Part shown: one piece after another, positions 1 through 5,333 of the stretch
Layout: each line of letters opens with the position of its first letter
Position numbering within the stretch: the stretch's first letter is position 1
NCBI GenBank assembly: GCA_017481185.1
Contig: JAFUPO010000095.1
Coordinates: forward strand, 1 to 5,517
Direction: 5' to 3'
DNA: 5,517 nt
Source: Clostridia bacterium
GTDB lineage: Bacteria; Bacillota_A; Clostridia; Christensenellales; Aristaeellaceae
The notes under the pieces: model-generated
The model's database searches: none
What the model was told of the DNA's origin: nothing
The model's input: only the letters and a program-made list of their open reading frames with translations
Position numbers and translations under genes: made by a program

Positions 1-878
1 ATCAGAGCAGTTTCTTCGCCACAGACGAAAGCGCCAGCACCCAAACGGATATGCAGATCAAAGCTGAAATCAGTGCCAAAGATGTTCTTGCCCAACAGGC
101 CGTATTCACGAGCCTGGTCAATGGCAATTGACAAGCGCTTTACAGCAATAGGATACTCGGCACGCACGTAAATGTAGCCTTCAGATGCGCCGATAGCATA
201 GCCAGCGATGGACATAGCCTCAATCACAGCATGGGGATCGCCTTCCAAAATGGAGCGGTCCATGAAGGCGCCGGGGTCGCCCTCGTCAGCATTGCAGGCC
301 ACATACTTCTGGTCAGAAACAGAATTGTAGGTGAACTTCCACTTCAGGCCAGTGGGGAAACCGCCGCCGCCGCGGCCACGCAGACCGGACTTCAGGATCT
401 CATCGATCACTTCCTCGCGGGTCATCTCGGTCAGCGCCTTGCCCAAAGCCTTATAGCCGTCAAAGGCGATGTACTCGTCAATGTTCTCAGGGTCGATTAC
501 GCCGCAGTTGCGCAGAGCAACGCGATGCTGCTTCTCATAGAAGCTGATCTGATCCAGCGACTTGGTAACGGTGGACTCGTGGGTTGCATGATCCACATAC
601 ACCAGATGCTGCACCTTGCGGCCCTTAAGGAGATGCTCGGAGACGATTTCGTCAACGTCTTCAACCTTCACGCGGCTATAGAAGGTGCCTTCGGGATACA
701 CAATGACAACAGGGCCAGCTTCGCACAGGCCGAAGCAGCCGGTACGGATAACCTTAACTTCCTTTTCCAGGCCCTTTTCCTGGAGCTGTTCTTCAAAACG
801 CTTGATCAGGTCGGCAGAACCGGAAGAAGTGCAGCCGGTACCGCCGCAGACCAATACATGAGAACGATAAAGATCCAT
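1..878 (-). CDS. hydB: NuoF-like flavin/NAD-binding subunit of NADH-linked [FeFe]-hydrogenase (HydB), C-terminus cut by window edge
   Basis: Partial gene: the first 292 codons are present and open without interruption to the window edge. The N-terminus (residues about 1-110) is a thioredoxin-like [2Fe-2S] domain with the four-cysteine pattern C11-x4-C16 and C48-x3-C52 (motifs CGGTGC and CFGLC). The NuoF FMN/NAD domain follows, with GLRGRGGGGFPTG at about 165-177, NADEGDPGAF further on, and the start of the GEETAL nucleotide-binding motif at 287-292. Family members are roughly 600 residues and end in an SLBB domain, a [4Fe-4S] site and a ferredoxin-like tail, all outside this window. In the family the protein oxidises or reduces NAD(H) on FMN and passes electrons through Fe-S clusters to the hydrogenase catalytic subunit, in the cytoplasm. 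The start is set by AAGGAGG at 893-887, 8 nt from ATG. It lies 25 nt after the ferredoxin-like gene. Whether the complex is bifurcating (HydABC-like) is inferred from context, since the catalytic gene is not visible. Confidence 0.95.
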   Translation of the reverse strand, partial: MDLYRSHVLVCGGTGCTSSGSADLIKRFEEQLQEKGLEKEVKVIRTGCFGLCEAGPVVIVYPEGTFYSRVKVEDVDEIVSEHLLKGRKVQHLVYVDHATHESTVTKSLDQISFYEKQHRVALRNCGVIDPENIDEYIAFDGYKALGKALTEMTREEVIDEILKSGLRGRGGGGFPTGLKWKFTYNSVSDQKYVACNADEGDPGAFMDRSILEGDPHAVIEAMSIAGYAIGASEGYIYVRAEYPIAVKRLSIAIDQAREYGLLGKNIFGTDFSFDLHIRLGAGAFVCGEETAL

Positions 879-903
879 GGGTTACTCCTCCTTCTTGCGG
901 ATG

Positions 904-1278
904 TTACTTGGCATCAGCAGCACCGATGGTGTACTCTTCCACAGGGCGGCCATTGACGATGTGCTCAGCGACGATGCGGCCAACCATGTCAGGCTGCACC
1001 TTCACATAGGTCACCTTTTCCTGGCCAGGCACATAGACATCCACCATGGGCTCAAGACGGCACATACCGATGCAGCCAGTCTGAGACACGGTTACGTGCT
1101 GGAGGCTGCGCTTGTTGACTTCATCCACGAAGGACAGCATCACGGGGCGAGCGCCGGCAGCAATGCCGCAGGTGGCCATACCGACCACAACGCGGATGCT
1201 TTCTTCGCCTTCCTTACGGAGGCTGACGCGCTCAAGAGTTTTTTGACGGATAGCTTCCAAATCGGCTAAGGATTTCAT
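904..1278 (-). CDS. Small (2Fe-2S) ferredoxin-like, thioredoxin-fold protein of the hydrogenase operon
   Basis: A 124-residue protein resembling the stand-alone (2Fe-2S) ferredoxin-domain proteins found between NuoE- and NuoF-like genes in clostridial hydrogenase operons. Residues 1-28 are a charged helical lead. The thioredoxin-like core has the motif ATCGIAAGARPV around C37 and TGCIGMC with C69 and C73. Compared with HydC in this window (C-x4-C then C-x3-C), the first cysteine of the first pair is replaced: Val32 sits five residues before C37. Only three cysteines occur in the whole protein, so a classic all-cysteine [2Fe-2S] site cannot be built from one chain. From memory, related proteins often share this three-cysteine pattern. 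The start codon overlaps the stop of the upstream ATPase gene as ATGA, with SD GGAGGT at 1292-1287, 8 nt away. This suggests translational coupling. A role as an electron-transfer or assembly/regulatory partner of HydB and HydC is inferred. Confidence 0.92.
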   Translation of the reverse strand: MKSLADLEAIRQKTLERVSLRKEGEESIRVVVGMATCGIAAGARPVMLSFVDEVNKRSLQHVTVSQTGCIGMCRLEPMVDVYVPGQEKVTYVKVQPDMVGRIVAEHIVNGRPVEEYTIGAADAK

Positions 1279-1829
1279 GATTTGATACCTCCAAATATGG
1301 GTTGAATCTCATCTTCTAAAGACGCCTGCATCCAGCTGATGATCTCTGGTTCATTCAAAGGCAGCCCTCCCAGAGCTTCTCTGATCAAGCGGGTATCAAA
1401 GCTGGCTTCCCCCCGGGGCGATTGCACCTCCAGGGCAAAATCGGGCTTCTCGGGGTTGGTGATGATCAAGGACAGCATAGTCCCTACCAGATCCCCCATC
1501 GGCAGGCAGTCAATGCTTTGGGTATTAAAAGTCCCCGTGAGGGTGGTTCCCTCCCCCACTCGGCTCGTTACGGTGACATCTCCGCCGGTCAGGCGACAGT
1601 TTGCTGCCAGCATGGGAATCCCCAAACCAACCTTGCGAGTGGTGCGGGTCGTAGTGAAAGGGCTGGTCACAGCTTCAACAAAATCAGGCGACATTCCCTT
1701 CCCGTCATCTGCTAAGCAAAAGGTCAGCCAGCCTTCGCTATTTAAGACAAAGCTTATCCTAATCAGCGAAGCGCCTGCCGTAATGCTGTTTTGAACCAGA
1801 TCCAGCATATGCAGCGAAATATCACGCAT
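1275..1829 (-). CDS. Stand-alone HATPase_c (GHKL-type) ATP-binding protein within the hydrogenase operon
   Basis: A 184-residue protein with the ATP-binding fold of histidine kinases but no dimerisation/phospho-acceptor (HisKA) domain, sensor domain or membrane segment. The N box is LDLVQNS near the N-terminus (D10, N14), the G1 box is DDGKGM (D41-M46), the ATP-lid motif SPFTTTR is at 56-62, and the G2 box is GLGIPML from G68. Residues from about 105 on form a C-terminal region I do not recognise. Proteins of this type recur between NuoE-like and ferredoxin-like genes in clostridial hydrogenase operons, and their biochemical role is not established to my knowledge. Kinase, anti-sigma or chaperone-like ATPase activity are all possible. 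It starts 15 nt after hydC and overlaps the next gene by 4 nt. Its ribosome binding site is poor (GGTGG at 1839-1835, only 5 nt from ATG) compared with the near-perfect sites of its neighbours, so a lower yield than the structural subunits is plausible. Confidence 0.9.
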   Translation of the reverse strand: MRDISLHMLDLVQNSITAGASLIRISFVLNSEGWLTFCLADDGKGMSPDFVEAVTSPFTTTRTTRKVGLGIPMLAANCRLTGGDVTVTSRVGEGTTLTGTFNTQSIDCLPMGDLVGTMLSLIITNPEKPDFALEVQSPRGEASFDTRLIREALGGLPLNEPEIISWMQASLEDEIQPIFGGIKS

Positions 1830-1844
1830 CTAAGCCACCATTTA

Positions 1845-2315
1845 TTACTTCTTGTACTTAGCGATAATGTCAGGAATATCATCCGGCACCAGACGGCCAT
1901 ACACTTCTTCATTGACCATCATGACAGGAGCCAGGCCGCAAGCACCCAAGCAGCGGGTGGCGTTCAGGGTAAAGCGGCCATCAGGAGTGGTTTTGCCCAC
2001 AGGAACATCCAGCTCCACAGCAAGGCGATCAAGCACAGCCTGGCTACCCTTCACATAGCAGGCGGTGCCCAAGCAGACGCCGATCACATATTCACCCTTA
2101 GGCTCCAAAGAGAACTGAGAGTAGAAGGTAGCAACACCGTAGACTTCGCTCAAGGTGGTGCCCAGCCCGTCAGCAATAATCTCCTGCACGTCCATAGGAA
2201 CGTAGCCGAAGATCTCCTGGGCTGCCTGCAGCACGGGCATCAAGGCTCCCTTTTCCCCTTTGTGGGCCTCGATGGTCTGCTGCAACTTGGCATATTTCTC
2301 ATTTTGATCAGGCAT
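1845..2315 (-). CDS. hydC: NuoE-like [2Fe-2S] subunit of NADH-linked [FeFe]-hydrogenase (HydC)
   Basis: A 156-residue protein of normal length for the NuoE/HydC family (24 kDa subunit of complex I and its hydrogenase relatives). The N-terminal half is the usual helical bundle, with GYVP at about 37-40 and YGVATFYSQF at about 59-68. The C-terminal half is a thioredoxin-like fold carrying one [2Fe-2S] cluster on C81-x4-C86 (CLGTAC) and C122-x3-C126 (CLGAC). In the family it works in the cytoplasm with the NuoF/HydB subunit, carrying electrons between the FMN site and the hydrogenase. The start is supported by a perfect SD, AAGGAGGT at 2334-2327, 11 nt from ATG. It is the first gene of the downstream operon, preceded by a candidate promoter and a structured leader. 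HydC and NuoE cannot be told apart by this gene alone; the hydrogenase assignment rests on the neighbouring genes. Confidence 0.95.
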   Translation of the reverse strand: MPDQNEKYAKLQQTIEAHKGEKGALMPVLQAAQEIFGYVPMDVQEIIADGLGTTLSEVYGVATFYSQFSLEPKGEYVIGVCLGTACYVKGSQAVLDRLAVELDVPVGKTTPDGRFTLNATRCLGACGLAPVMMVNEEVYGRLVPDDIPDIIAKYKK

Positions 2316-2326
2316 TTTGAATTCAG

Positions 2327-2379
2327 ACCTCCTTCATTGGTTTCGCAGCTGTGTATATGACTAAACCAATCATATACAC
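2327..2379 (-). promoter_or_regulatory. Structured hydC leader: perfect 10-bp hairpin whose loop pairs with the sequence abutting the SD (candidate pseudoknot)
   Basis: Read on the minus strand, GTGTATATGA (2379-2370) and TCATATACAC (2360-2351) form a perfect 10-bp stem around a 9-nt loop, TTGGTTTAG. Seven loop bases, TTGGTTT (2369-2363), are exactly complementary to AAACCAA (2343-2337). That segment ends two bases before the SD AAGGAGGT (2334-2327). Counting the last stem base, the match is 8 nt. The order of arms is that of an H-type pseudoknot, with a 2-nt loop (AG) and a 7-nt loop (AGCTGCG). The first connecting loop would be 0-1 nt, which is tight and may need the closing A-U pair opened. 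The same bases could instead be interleaved protein operators in DNA. The match to no known riboswitch class is from memory only. The base pairing is seen; the function is inferred. Confidence 0.45.
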
Positions 2380-2387
2380 TTGCTGTT

Positions 2388-2396
2388 ATTTTAACA
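2388..2396 (-). promoter_or_regulatory. Candidate extended -10 promoter for the hydC operon
   Basis: Minus-strand TGTTAAAAT (2396-2388) fits an extended -10 element, TGn followed by TAAAAT (5 of 6 to TATAAT). The hexamer 17 nt upstream, GTGCAA (2416-2411), is only a 3-of-6 match to a -35 box, as is common with extended -10 promoters. Transcription would start near 2381. The 5' hairpin of the leader would then lie at the very 5' end of the mRNA, giving a leader of about 66 nt. A TTGACT at 2441-2436 looks like a good -35 box but has no acceptable -10 at 15-18 nt. Confidence 0.45.
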
Positions 2397-2403
2397 TTGT
2401 TTG

Positions 2404-2430
2404 GGCAAAATTGCACTTAGAAATTTTGCC
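2404..2430. repeat. Perfect 9-bp inverted repeat over the candidate -35 region (possible operator)
   Basis: GGCAAAATT (2404-2412) and AATTTTGCC (2422-2430) form a perfect dyad with a 9-nt spacer. It covers the candidate -35 hexamer at 2411-2416, which suits a transcription-factor site. A further similar half-site, AATTTTCGCCCC, occurs at 2440-2451, 18 bp from the second arm. On the plus strand the repeat is followed by TTTTT (2431-2435), which resembles an intrinsic terminator, but no plus-strand gene reads into it. The repeat is seen directly; operator function is inferred and the regulator is unknown. Confidence 0.5.
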
Positions 2431-2457
2431 TTTTTAGTCAATTTTCGCCCCAATAGC

Positions 2458-2494
2458 AAAACTTCGTGAAATGTTACAAATTTCACGAAGTTTT
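2458..2494 (-). terminator. Rho-independent terminator-like hairpin at the end of the PHP operon, containing the PHP stop codon
   Basis: A perfect 15-bp stem (arms 2494-2480 and 2472-2458, minus strand) closes a 7-nt loop. The stem is AAAACTTCGTGAAAT paired with ATTTCACGAAGTTTT, then GCTATT. The U-run is short (four U, paired with the A-run of the first arm), so strength is uncertain. The TGA stop of the PHP gene (2485-2483) is inside the first arm, so terminating ribosomes would cover it. It separates the upstream signalling genes from hydC. The sequence could also terminate weakly on the plus strand (TTTTATG). Confidence 0.6.
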
Positions 2495-3184
2495 ATGTAG
2501 TGCTTTAAGTACTTTTTCCAGGCTTTTATGCTCTGCTTCAAGGTAAAAATCACGTTCCAATATGCTGCCCAGCTGATGTGCATCAGATGAGTGAAGCTGC
2601 ATACGCCCTTTAACGGCGCGCTCGTCTAAAGGCAGGTGCCTAGCCGTTTCAACGATAGGGAAATCAGGCTCCAAGGGCATGAGACCCAGATTAATCAAAA
2701 GGCCGCTGCTGCCGCGATTAATATGGGCAGGCACAGCGATACCGCCGCGCTTTGCTACTTCATCAGCACACTGAGCCAACGAGAGGCTTGTGGCGCCGAT
2801 AAGCATCCTATCCTCTATGGCCTGAACTTCATCCTCAGTGTTTACAACTAGCTGCGTGCCGAAGAGCTGCGGCTTATTCTTAAGCGGCGGCAAGTGGCAA
2901 GAAAAGAATTCTCCCGCCTCCACCGCTTGCTCCACGGTTGGAAAATAGCCCAGCATATGCACCTCCTCCCGGGTGGTAATCTCCAGCCCGGGCAGGAGAA
3001 TCAACCCGTAATAATCCGCCGCTTCTTTAACATACGGCAGATTACGGGCTGAATTATGATCCGTTACAGCTATCACATCCAACCCCTTCAGATGCGCCAT
3101 ACCGCAGATGTTGGCAGGCGTCATATCCTCATCAGCGCACGGCGACAGGCAGGAATGGATATGCAGATCACAAGCAAGCTTCAT
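2483..3184 (-). CDS. PHP-domain metal-dependent phosphoesterase
   Basis: A 233-residue protein of the PHP (polymerase and histidinol phosphatase) family, of normal length for small stand-alone members. The metal-binding motifs appear in order: DLHIHSCLSPC (H8, H10) with D18, VTDHN (D42, H43), GLEIT (E68), EEVHMLGY (H76), PAHINRG (H154), and SSDAHQLG near the end (D201, H203). A complete set suggests an active hydrolase with a di- or trinuclear metal site. The substrate is unknown; small phosphoesters and phosphoproteins (as in CpsB/YwqE-type PHP phosphatases) are both known in the superfamily. The start used here, MKLACDLH, lies 4 nt after the DRTGG stop, with GGGAGG at 3201-3196, 11 nt upstream. 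An in-frame ATG at 3238 would add 18 residues overlapping the DRTGG gene and lacks family resemblance. It is the last gene of the upstream operon, which suggests a role opposing or completing the signalling of the ATPase and hydrogenase-like genes. Confidence 0.92.
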   Translation of the reverse strand: MKLACDLHIHSCLSPCADEDMTPANICGMAHLKGLDVIAVTDHNSARNLPYVKEAADYYGLILLPGLEITTREEVHMLGYFPTVEQAVEAGEFFSCHLPPLKNKPQLFGTQLVVNTEDEVQAIEDRMLIGATSLSLAQCADEVAKRGGIAVPAHINRGSSGLLINLGLMPLEPDFPIVETARHLPLDERAVKGRMQLHSSDAHQLGSILERDFYLEAEHKSLEKVLKALHKTS

Positions 3185-3188
3185 GGTT

Positions 3189-3533
3189 TTAGATGCCTCC
3201 CGGCAGGCCGGCTGCCGCCATCCTTCCGCACAGCTCATACGCAGTCAGCTGGCTTTGAAGCACCACAACGCCCTCCTCTTCAGCTTTTTCCAGCGAGGCC
3301 TCTTCCATGGCAATGCCTTCGGGCACAATCACGCAGCTCATCTCCATCAGCACCGCCACAGCGATAACGTTCATATGGGTCTGAACGGTGATCCAAGCCA
3401 TTCCCTGGCGGCCATGGGCCATGACCCAGCTAAGCAGATCGCAGGTGTAGCCGCACGTTACTTCGGTTTCCAGCGAAAGCGTAGGGGTTTTATTCACAGA
3501 TTGCGTTAGGTCGATAAGTTCTTTGATCGTCAT
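3189..3533 (-). CDS. DRTGG-domain protein (small ligand-binding/regulatory domain)
   Basis: A 114-residue single-domain protein, a typical length for stand-alone DRTGG proteins. The signature region reads TCGYTCDLLSWVMAHG from residue 26, where the eponymous DRTGG motif is not conserved literally. It is followed by WITVQTHMNV and a C-terminal half ending in GLPGG. Four cysteines are present (C27, C31, C67, C102). DRTGG domains otherwise occur beside CBS domains and in phosphotransacetylase-type and regulatory proteins; a ligand-binding role is generally assumed and no reaction is known. The C-terminal half is clearly paralogous to the partial gene at the right edge of the window. SD AAGGGAG (3547-3541) overlaps the stop codon of the hydrogenase-like gene and sits 7 nt before ATG. 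The gaps are 13 nt upstream and 4 nt downstream, so it is firmly in the operon. Confidence 0.9.
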   Translation of the reverse strand: MTIKELIDLTQSVNKTPTLSLETEVTCGYTCDLLSWVMAHGRQGMAWITVQTHMNVIAVAVLMEMSCVIVPEGIAMEEASLEKAEEEGVVVLQSQLTAYELCGRMAAAGLPGGI

Positions 3534-3546
3534 GATATTACTCCCT

Positions 3547-4848
3547 TTATTCGCGTGTTGTTTGAGCCAGAGTTACCATTTGCTCTGCCATTACCTTCAA
3601 TTGCTCCTTAAGCTTGTGAACGCAGTCCATCTCTCGGGCAAAGCCGCGCACAATATCCTCTGCAAAGGTTCGGCAAGTAGGCGAGCCGCAGGAGCCGCAG
3701 TCATAGCCAGGCAGATTTTTAACGATCTCCTCCATCCGCTCCATTTTGCGCATAGCTTCAATGATGTCGTCGTCCAGCTTCATAACGCTGTTAGGCAGGA
3801 TGGGCTTTGTGCTCTTTAGATTATATTTGGTAAGCAAAGAAACATCCACGTGCTCATCCGGATGGGTCACTTGAATAAGATTTACCATCTTACGAATAAC
3901 GTTTTTGGCCACATAGCTGTTTTCAAAATTCAGCGGGCCGCCAACACATCCGCCGCTACACGCCGCGCCCTCCAGGAAGGTCAGATCATTGAGCTTGTTG
4001 TTTTCAACCTCTTCCAATACTCGAATAACATTTTCGATTCCATCCACCGCCAGGCTGTTTTCAGGGCAGACGGAGATGGCCTCGCCGCCGCTCTTCGCCC
4101 AAGCAACCCCAAAGGAGGTTGCCTTAACCAGGCTTTCATCCTGCACATGGTTGCGGGTATGGCTGGAAAGCAGACCGTAGATCTCAAGAATGGAAATGGC
4201 GCCATCCACAGCAGATTTCTCATGGCCAATGGGATTATGAATCGCCGTCATCTTCGCAGCGCAGGGGGTAATGAAAAAGCATCCAACATCTTTTTCGTCT
4301 ACCTGATGCTTGCGGCAAAACTCCCGCTTAGCAATCATGGCGGCCACTTCCATAGGCTGGCGAATATCCACGATATGCGGAATCAAATCCGGGAAGCGTA
4401 CCTGGATCAAACGAACAACAGCCGGGCAAGCCGAGGAAATGAGGGGTCTTGGCAGATTCGGCTGCCGCAGCTTCTCTCGAATCGCACGGGTTACTACATC
4501 AGCGCCCCGAGCCACCTCAAAGACTTCATCAAAACCCATGTATTGAAGCCCTGTCAGCACCTGCGCAATATTGCTCAAATTTTTGAACTGGCCATAAAGC
4601 GTTGGTGCAGGCAACGCAATTTTATATTTGAACCTTGCAATTGAAGAAAGGGGATCTGTCTGCGCGATTTTAGCATGATAATCGCAAATTCGGATACATT
4701 CGCCGCAGTCAATGCAGCGCTCGTCAATAATATGAGCTCGACCGCCGCGGACGCGAATCGCTTCTGTAGGGCAGCGCTTCAAACAGTTCGTGCAGCCTTT
4801 ACATCGTGTTACATCCAGCCGAACAGAATGAAAACGTTTTTCTTCCAT
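3547..4848 (-). CDS. [FeFe]-hydrogenase-like iron-sulfur protein, putative redox/H2 sensor (HydS-like, without PAS domain)
   Basis: A 433-residue soluble protein. Two [4Fe-4S] ferredoxin motifs open it (C16, C19, C22, C26 and C45, C48, C51, C55). The [FeFe]-hydrogenase large-subunit domain follows (about 75-345), then a C-terminal [4Fe-4S] domain (C384, C387, C392, C409). The four cysteines equivalent to the H-cluster [4Fe-4S] ligands are kept: C141 (SSACPA), C196 (TPCAAK) with K199, and C297 and C301 (AACSGGC). The pocket differs from catalytic enzymes such as clostridial CpI. The proton-relay cysteine is Ala140, the methionine of MPC is Thr194, the methionine before the third ligand is Ala295, and the GGGQP end of motif L3 is lost (CVGGPL). 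This resembles the putatively sensory HydS-type groups C/D more than a production enzyme. No PAS or kinase domain is fused; the neighbouring ATPase could supply the output. SD GGGAGG (4863-4858) is 9 nt from ATG. Whether a full H-cluster or only [4Fe-4S] is bound is unknown. Confidence 0.92.
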   Translation of the reverse strand: MEEKRFHSVRLDVTRCKGCTNCLKRCPTEAIRVRGGRAHIIDERCIDCGECIRICDYHAKIAQTDPLSSIARFKYKIALPAPTLYGQFKNLSNIAQVLTGLQYMGFDEVFEVARGADVVTRAIREKLRQPNLPRPLISSACPAVVRLIQVRFPDLIPHIVDIRQPMEVAAMIAKREFCRKHQVDEKDVGCFFITPCAAKMTAIHNPIGHEKSAVDGAISILEIYGLLSSHTRNHVQDESLVKATSFGVAWAKSGGEAISVCPENSLAVDGIENVIRVLEEVENNKLNDLTFLEGAACSGGCVGGPLNFENSYVAKNVIRKMVNLIQVTHPDEHVDVSLLTKYNLKSTKPILPNSVMKLDDDIIEAMRKMERMEEIVKNLPGYDCGSCGSPTCRTFAEDIVRGFAREMDCVHKLKEQLKVMAEQMVTLAQTTRE

Positions 4849-4869
4849 AACGGGGTTCCTCCCAAATAA

Positions 4870-5295
4870 TTACAGAGCAAAGGTCATATCAATGCTTGTC
4901 CCTACGCCAACTTCACTCTTTAATTCAAAGGTCGAAGCATTTCTTTTCATATTAGGCAAGCCCATGCCTGCGCCAAAGCCCAGGCTGCGTGCCTCTTCAT
5001 TGGCCGTAGAATAGCCTTCTGTCATAGCCTTGCTTAGGTCAGGGATGCCGGGCCCCACATCCTGCGAAAGTAGGCGAACCATCTGCGGGCTCACCTCCAA
5101 GGTTAAATCGCCGCCCAAAGAGTGAATGACCAGATTTAATTCAACCTCGTATGAGGCCACTGCCACCCGGCGCAAAACGCCGCTGTCGATGCCCAATTGC
5201 TTGAGCTTGCGCTTGATCGCCGCTGAGACCTCTCCTGCGGCAGTATAGTTTCCCGCTTCAATAGGAAACACTTCTCGTATCAAGATTTCAGGCAT
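4870..5295 (-). CDS. RsbW/SpoIIAB-like ATP-binding protein (anti-sigma-factor-type serine kinase domain)
   Basis: A 141-residue protein matching the length and layout of RsbW/SpoIIAB anti-sigma kinases. The N box is YEVELNLVIHS (E50, N54, H58), the G1 box is QDVGPGIPD (D79, G81, G83), and the G2 box is GFGAGMGL (G106-L113), followed by PNMKR and a C-terminal VGTSIDMTF strand. Members of this family bind ATP, phosphorylate an anti-anti-sigma protein on Ser/Thr, and hold a sigma factor or another partner. No STAS-domain anti-sigma antagonist or sigma factor is encoded in the window, so the partner is unknown. It lies directly before the hydrogenase-like gene (21-nt gap) and 38 nt after a DRTGG gene, which suggests that it is the output or partner of the Fe-S sensor. 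SD AAAGGAG (5309-5303) is 7 nt from ATG. Kinase activity is inferred from the family only. Confidence 0.92.
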   Translation of the reverse strand: MPEILIREVFPIEAGNYTAAGEVSAAIKRKLKQLGIDSGVLRRVAVASYEVELNLVIHSLGGDLTLEVSPQMVRLLSQDVGPGIPDLSKAMTEGYSTANEEARSLGFGAGMGLPNMKRNASTFELKSEVGVGTSIDMTFAL

Positions 5296-5333
5296 AAGCG
5301 TACTCCTTTGTAATCAGCCGATATATGCCGGTA

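Noticed and set aside
231..956. 241-codon plus-strand open frame opposite hydB
   Set aside because: It is codon-aligned antisense to a clear NuoF-family gene, has low-complexity composition with no recognisable motif, and lacks a convincing ribosome binding site. The minus-strand reading explains the stretch fully.
2380..2402. Rex (NADH-sensing repressor) site suggested by TGTTATTTTAACA
   Set aside because: The half-sites TGTTA and TAACA are separated by 3 nt, whereas the clostridial Rex consensus as I know it, TTGTTAAnnnnTTAACAA, needs 6 nt between the same bases. The match is a coincidence of the AT-rich -10 region or at best very degenerate.
2404..2435. Plus-strand intrinsic terminator (9-bp stem followed by TTTTT)
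   Set aside because: The shape fits, but there is no plus-strand gene that would need it. The dyad over the hydC promoter is better treated as a possible operator.
2413..2441. Promoter with -35 TTGACT at 2441-2436 on the minus strand
   Set aside because: No hexamer resembling TATAAT occurs 15-18 nt downstream; the best is TAAGTG. The extended -10 at 2396-2388 is preferred.
3182..3238. N-terminal 18-residue extension of the PHP protein from the ATG at 3238
   Set aside because: It would overlap the DRTGG coding sequence by about 50 nt. PHP proteins normally begin just before the DLHxHS motif, and the ATG at 3184 has GGGAGG upstream and follows the DRTGG stop by 4 nt.
3850..4644. 264-codon plus-strand open frame opposite the hydrogenase-like gene
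   Set aside because: Antisense shadow of a gene with intact Fe-S motifs across the same bases. No family resemblance was seen in the plus-strand translation.
3547..4848. Calling this gene the catalytic hydrogenase HydA
   Set aside because: The proton-relay Cys is replaced by Ala and the L2 and L3 pocket residues are altered. The gene lies in a separate operon with kinase and PHP genes, not next to HydB/HydC as HydA usually does.
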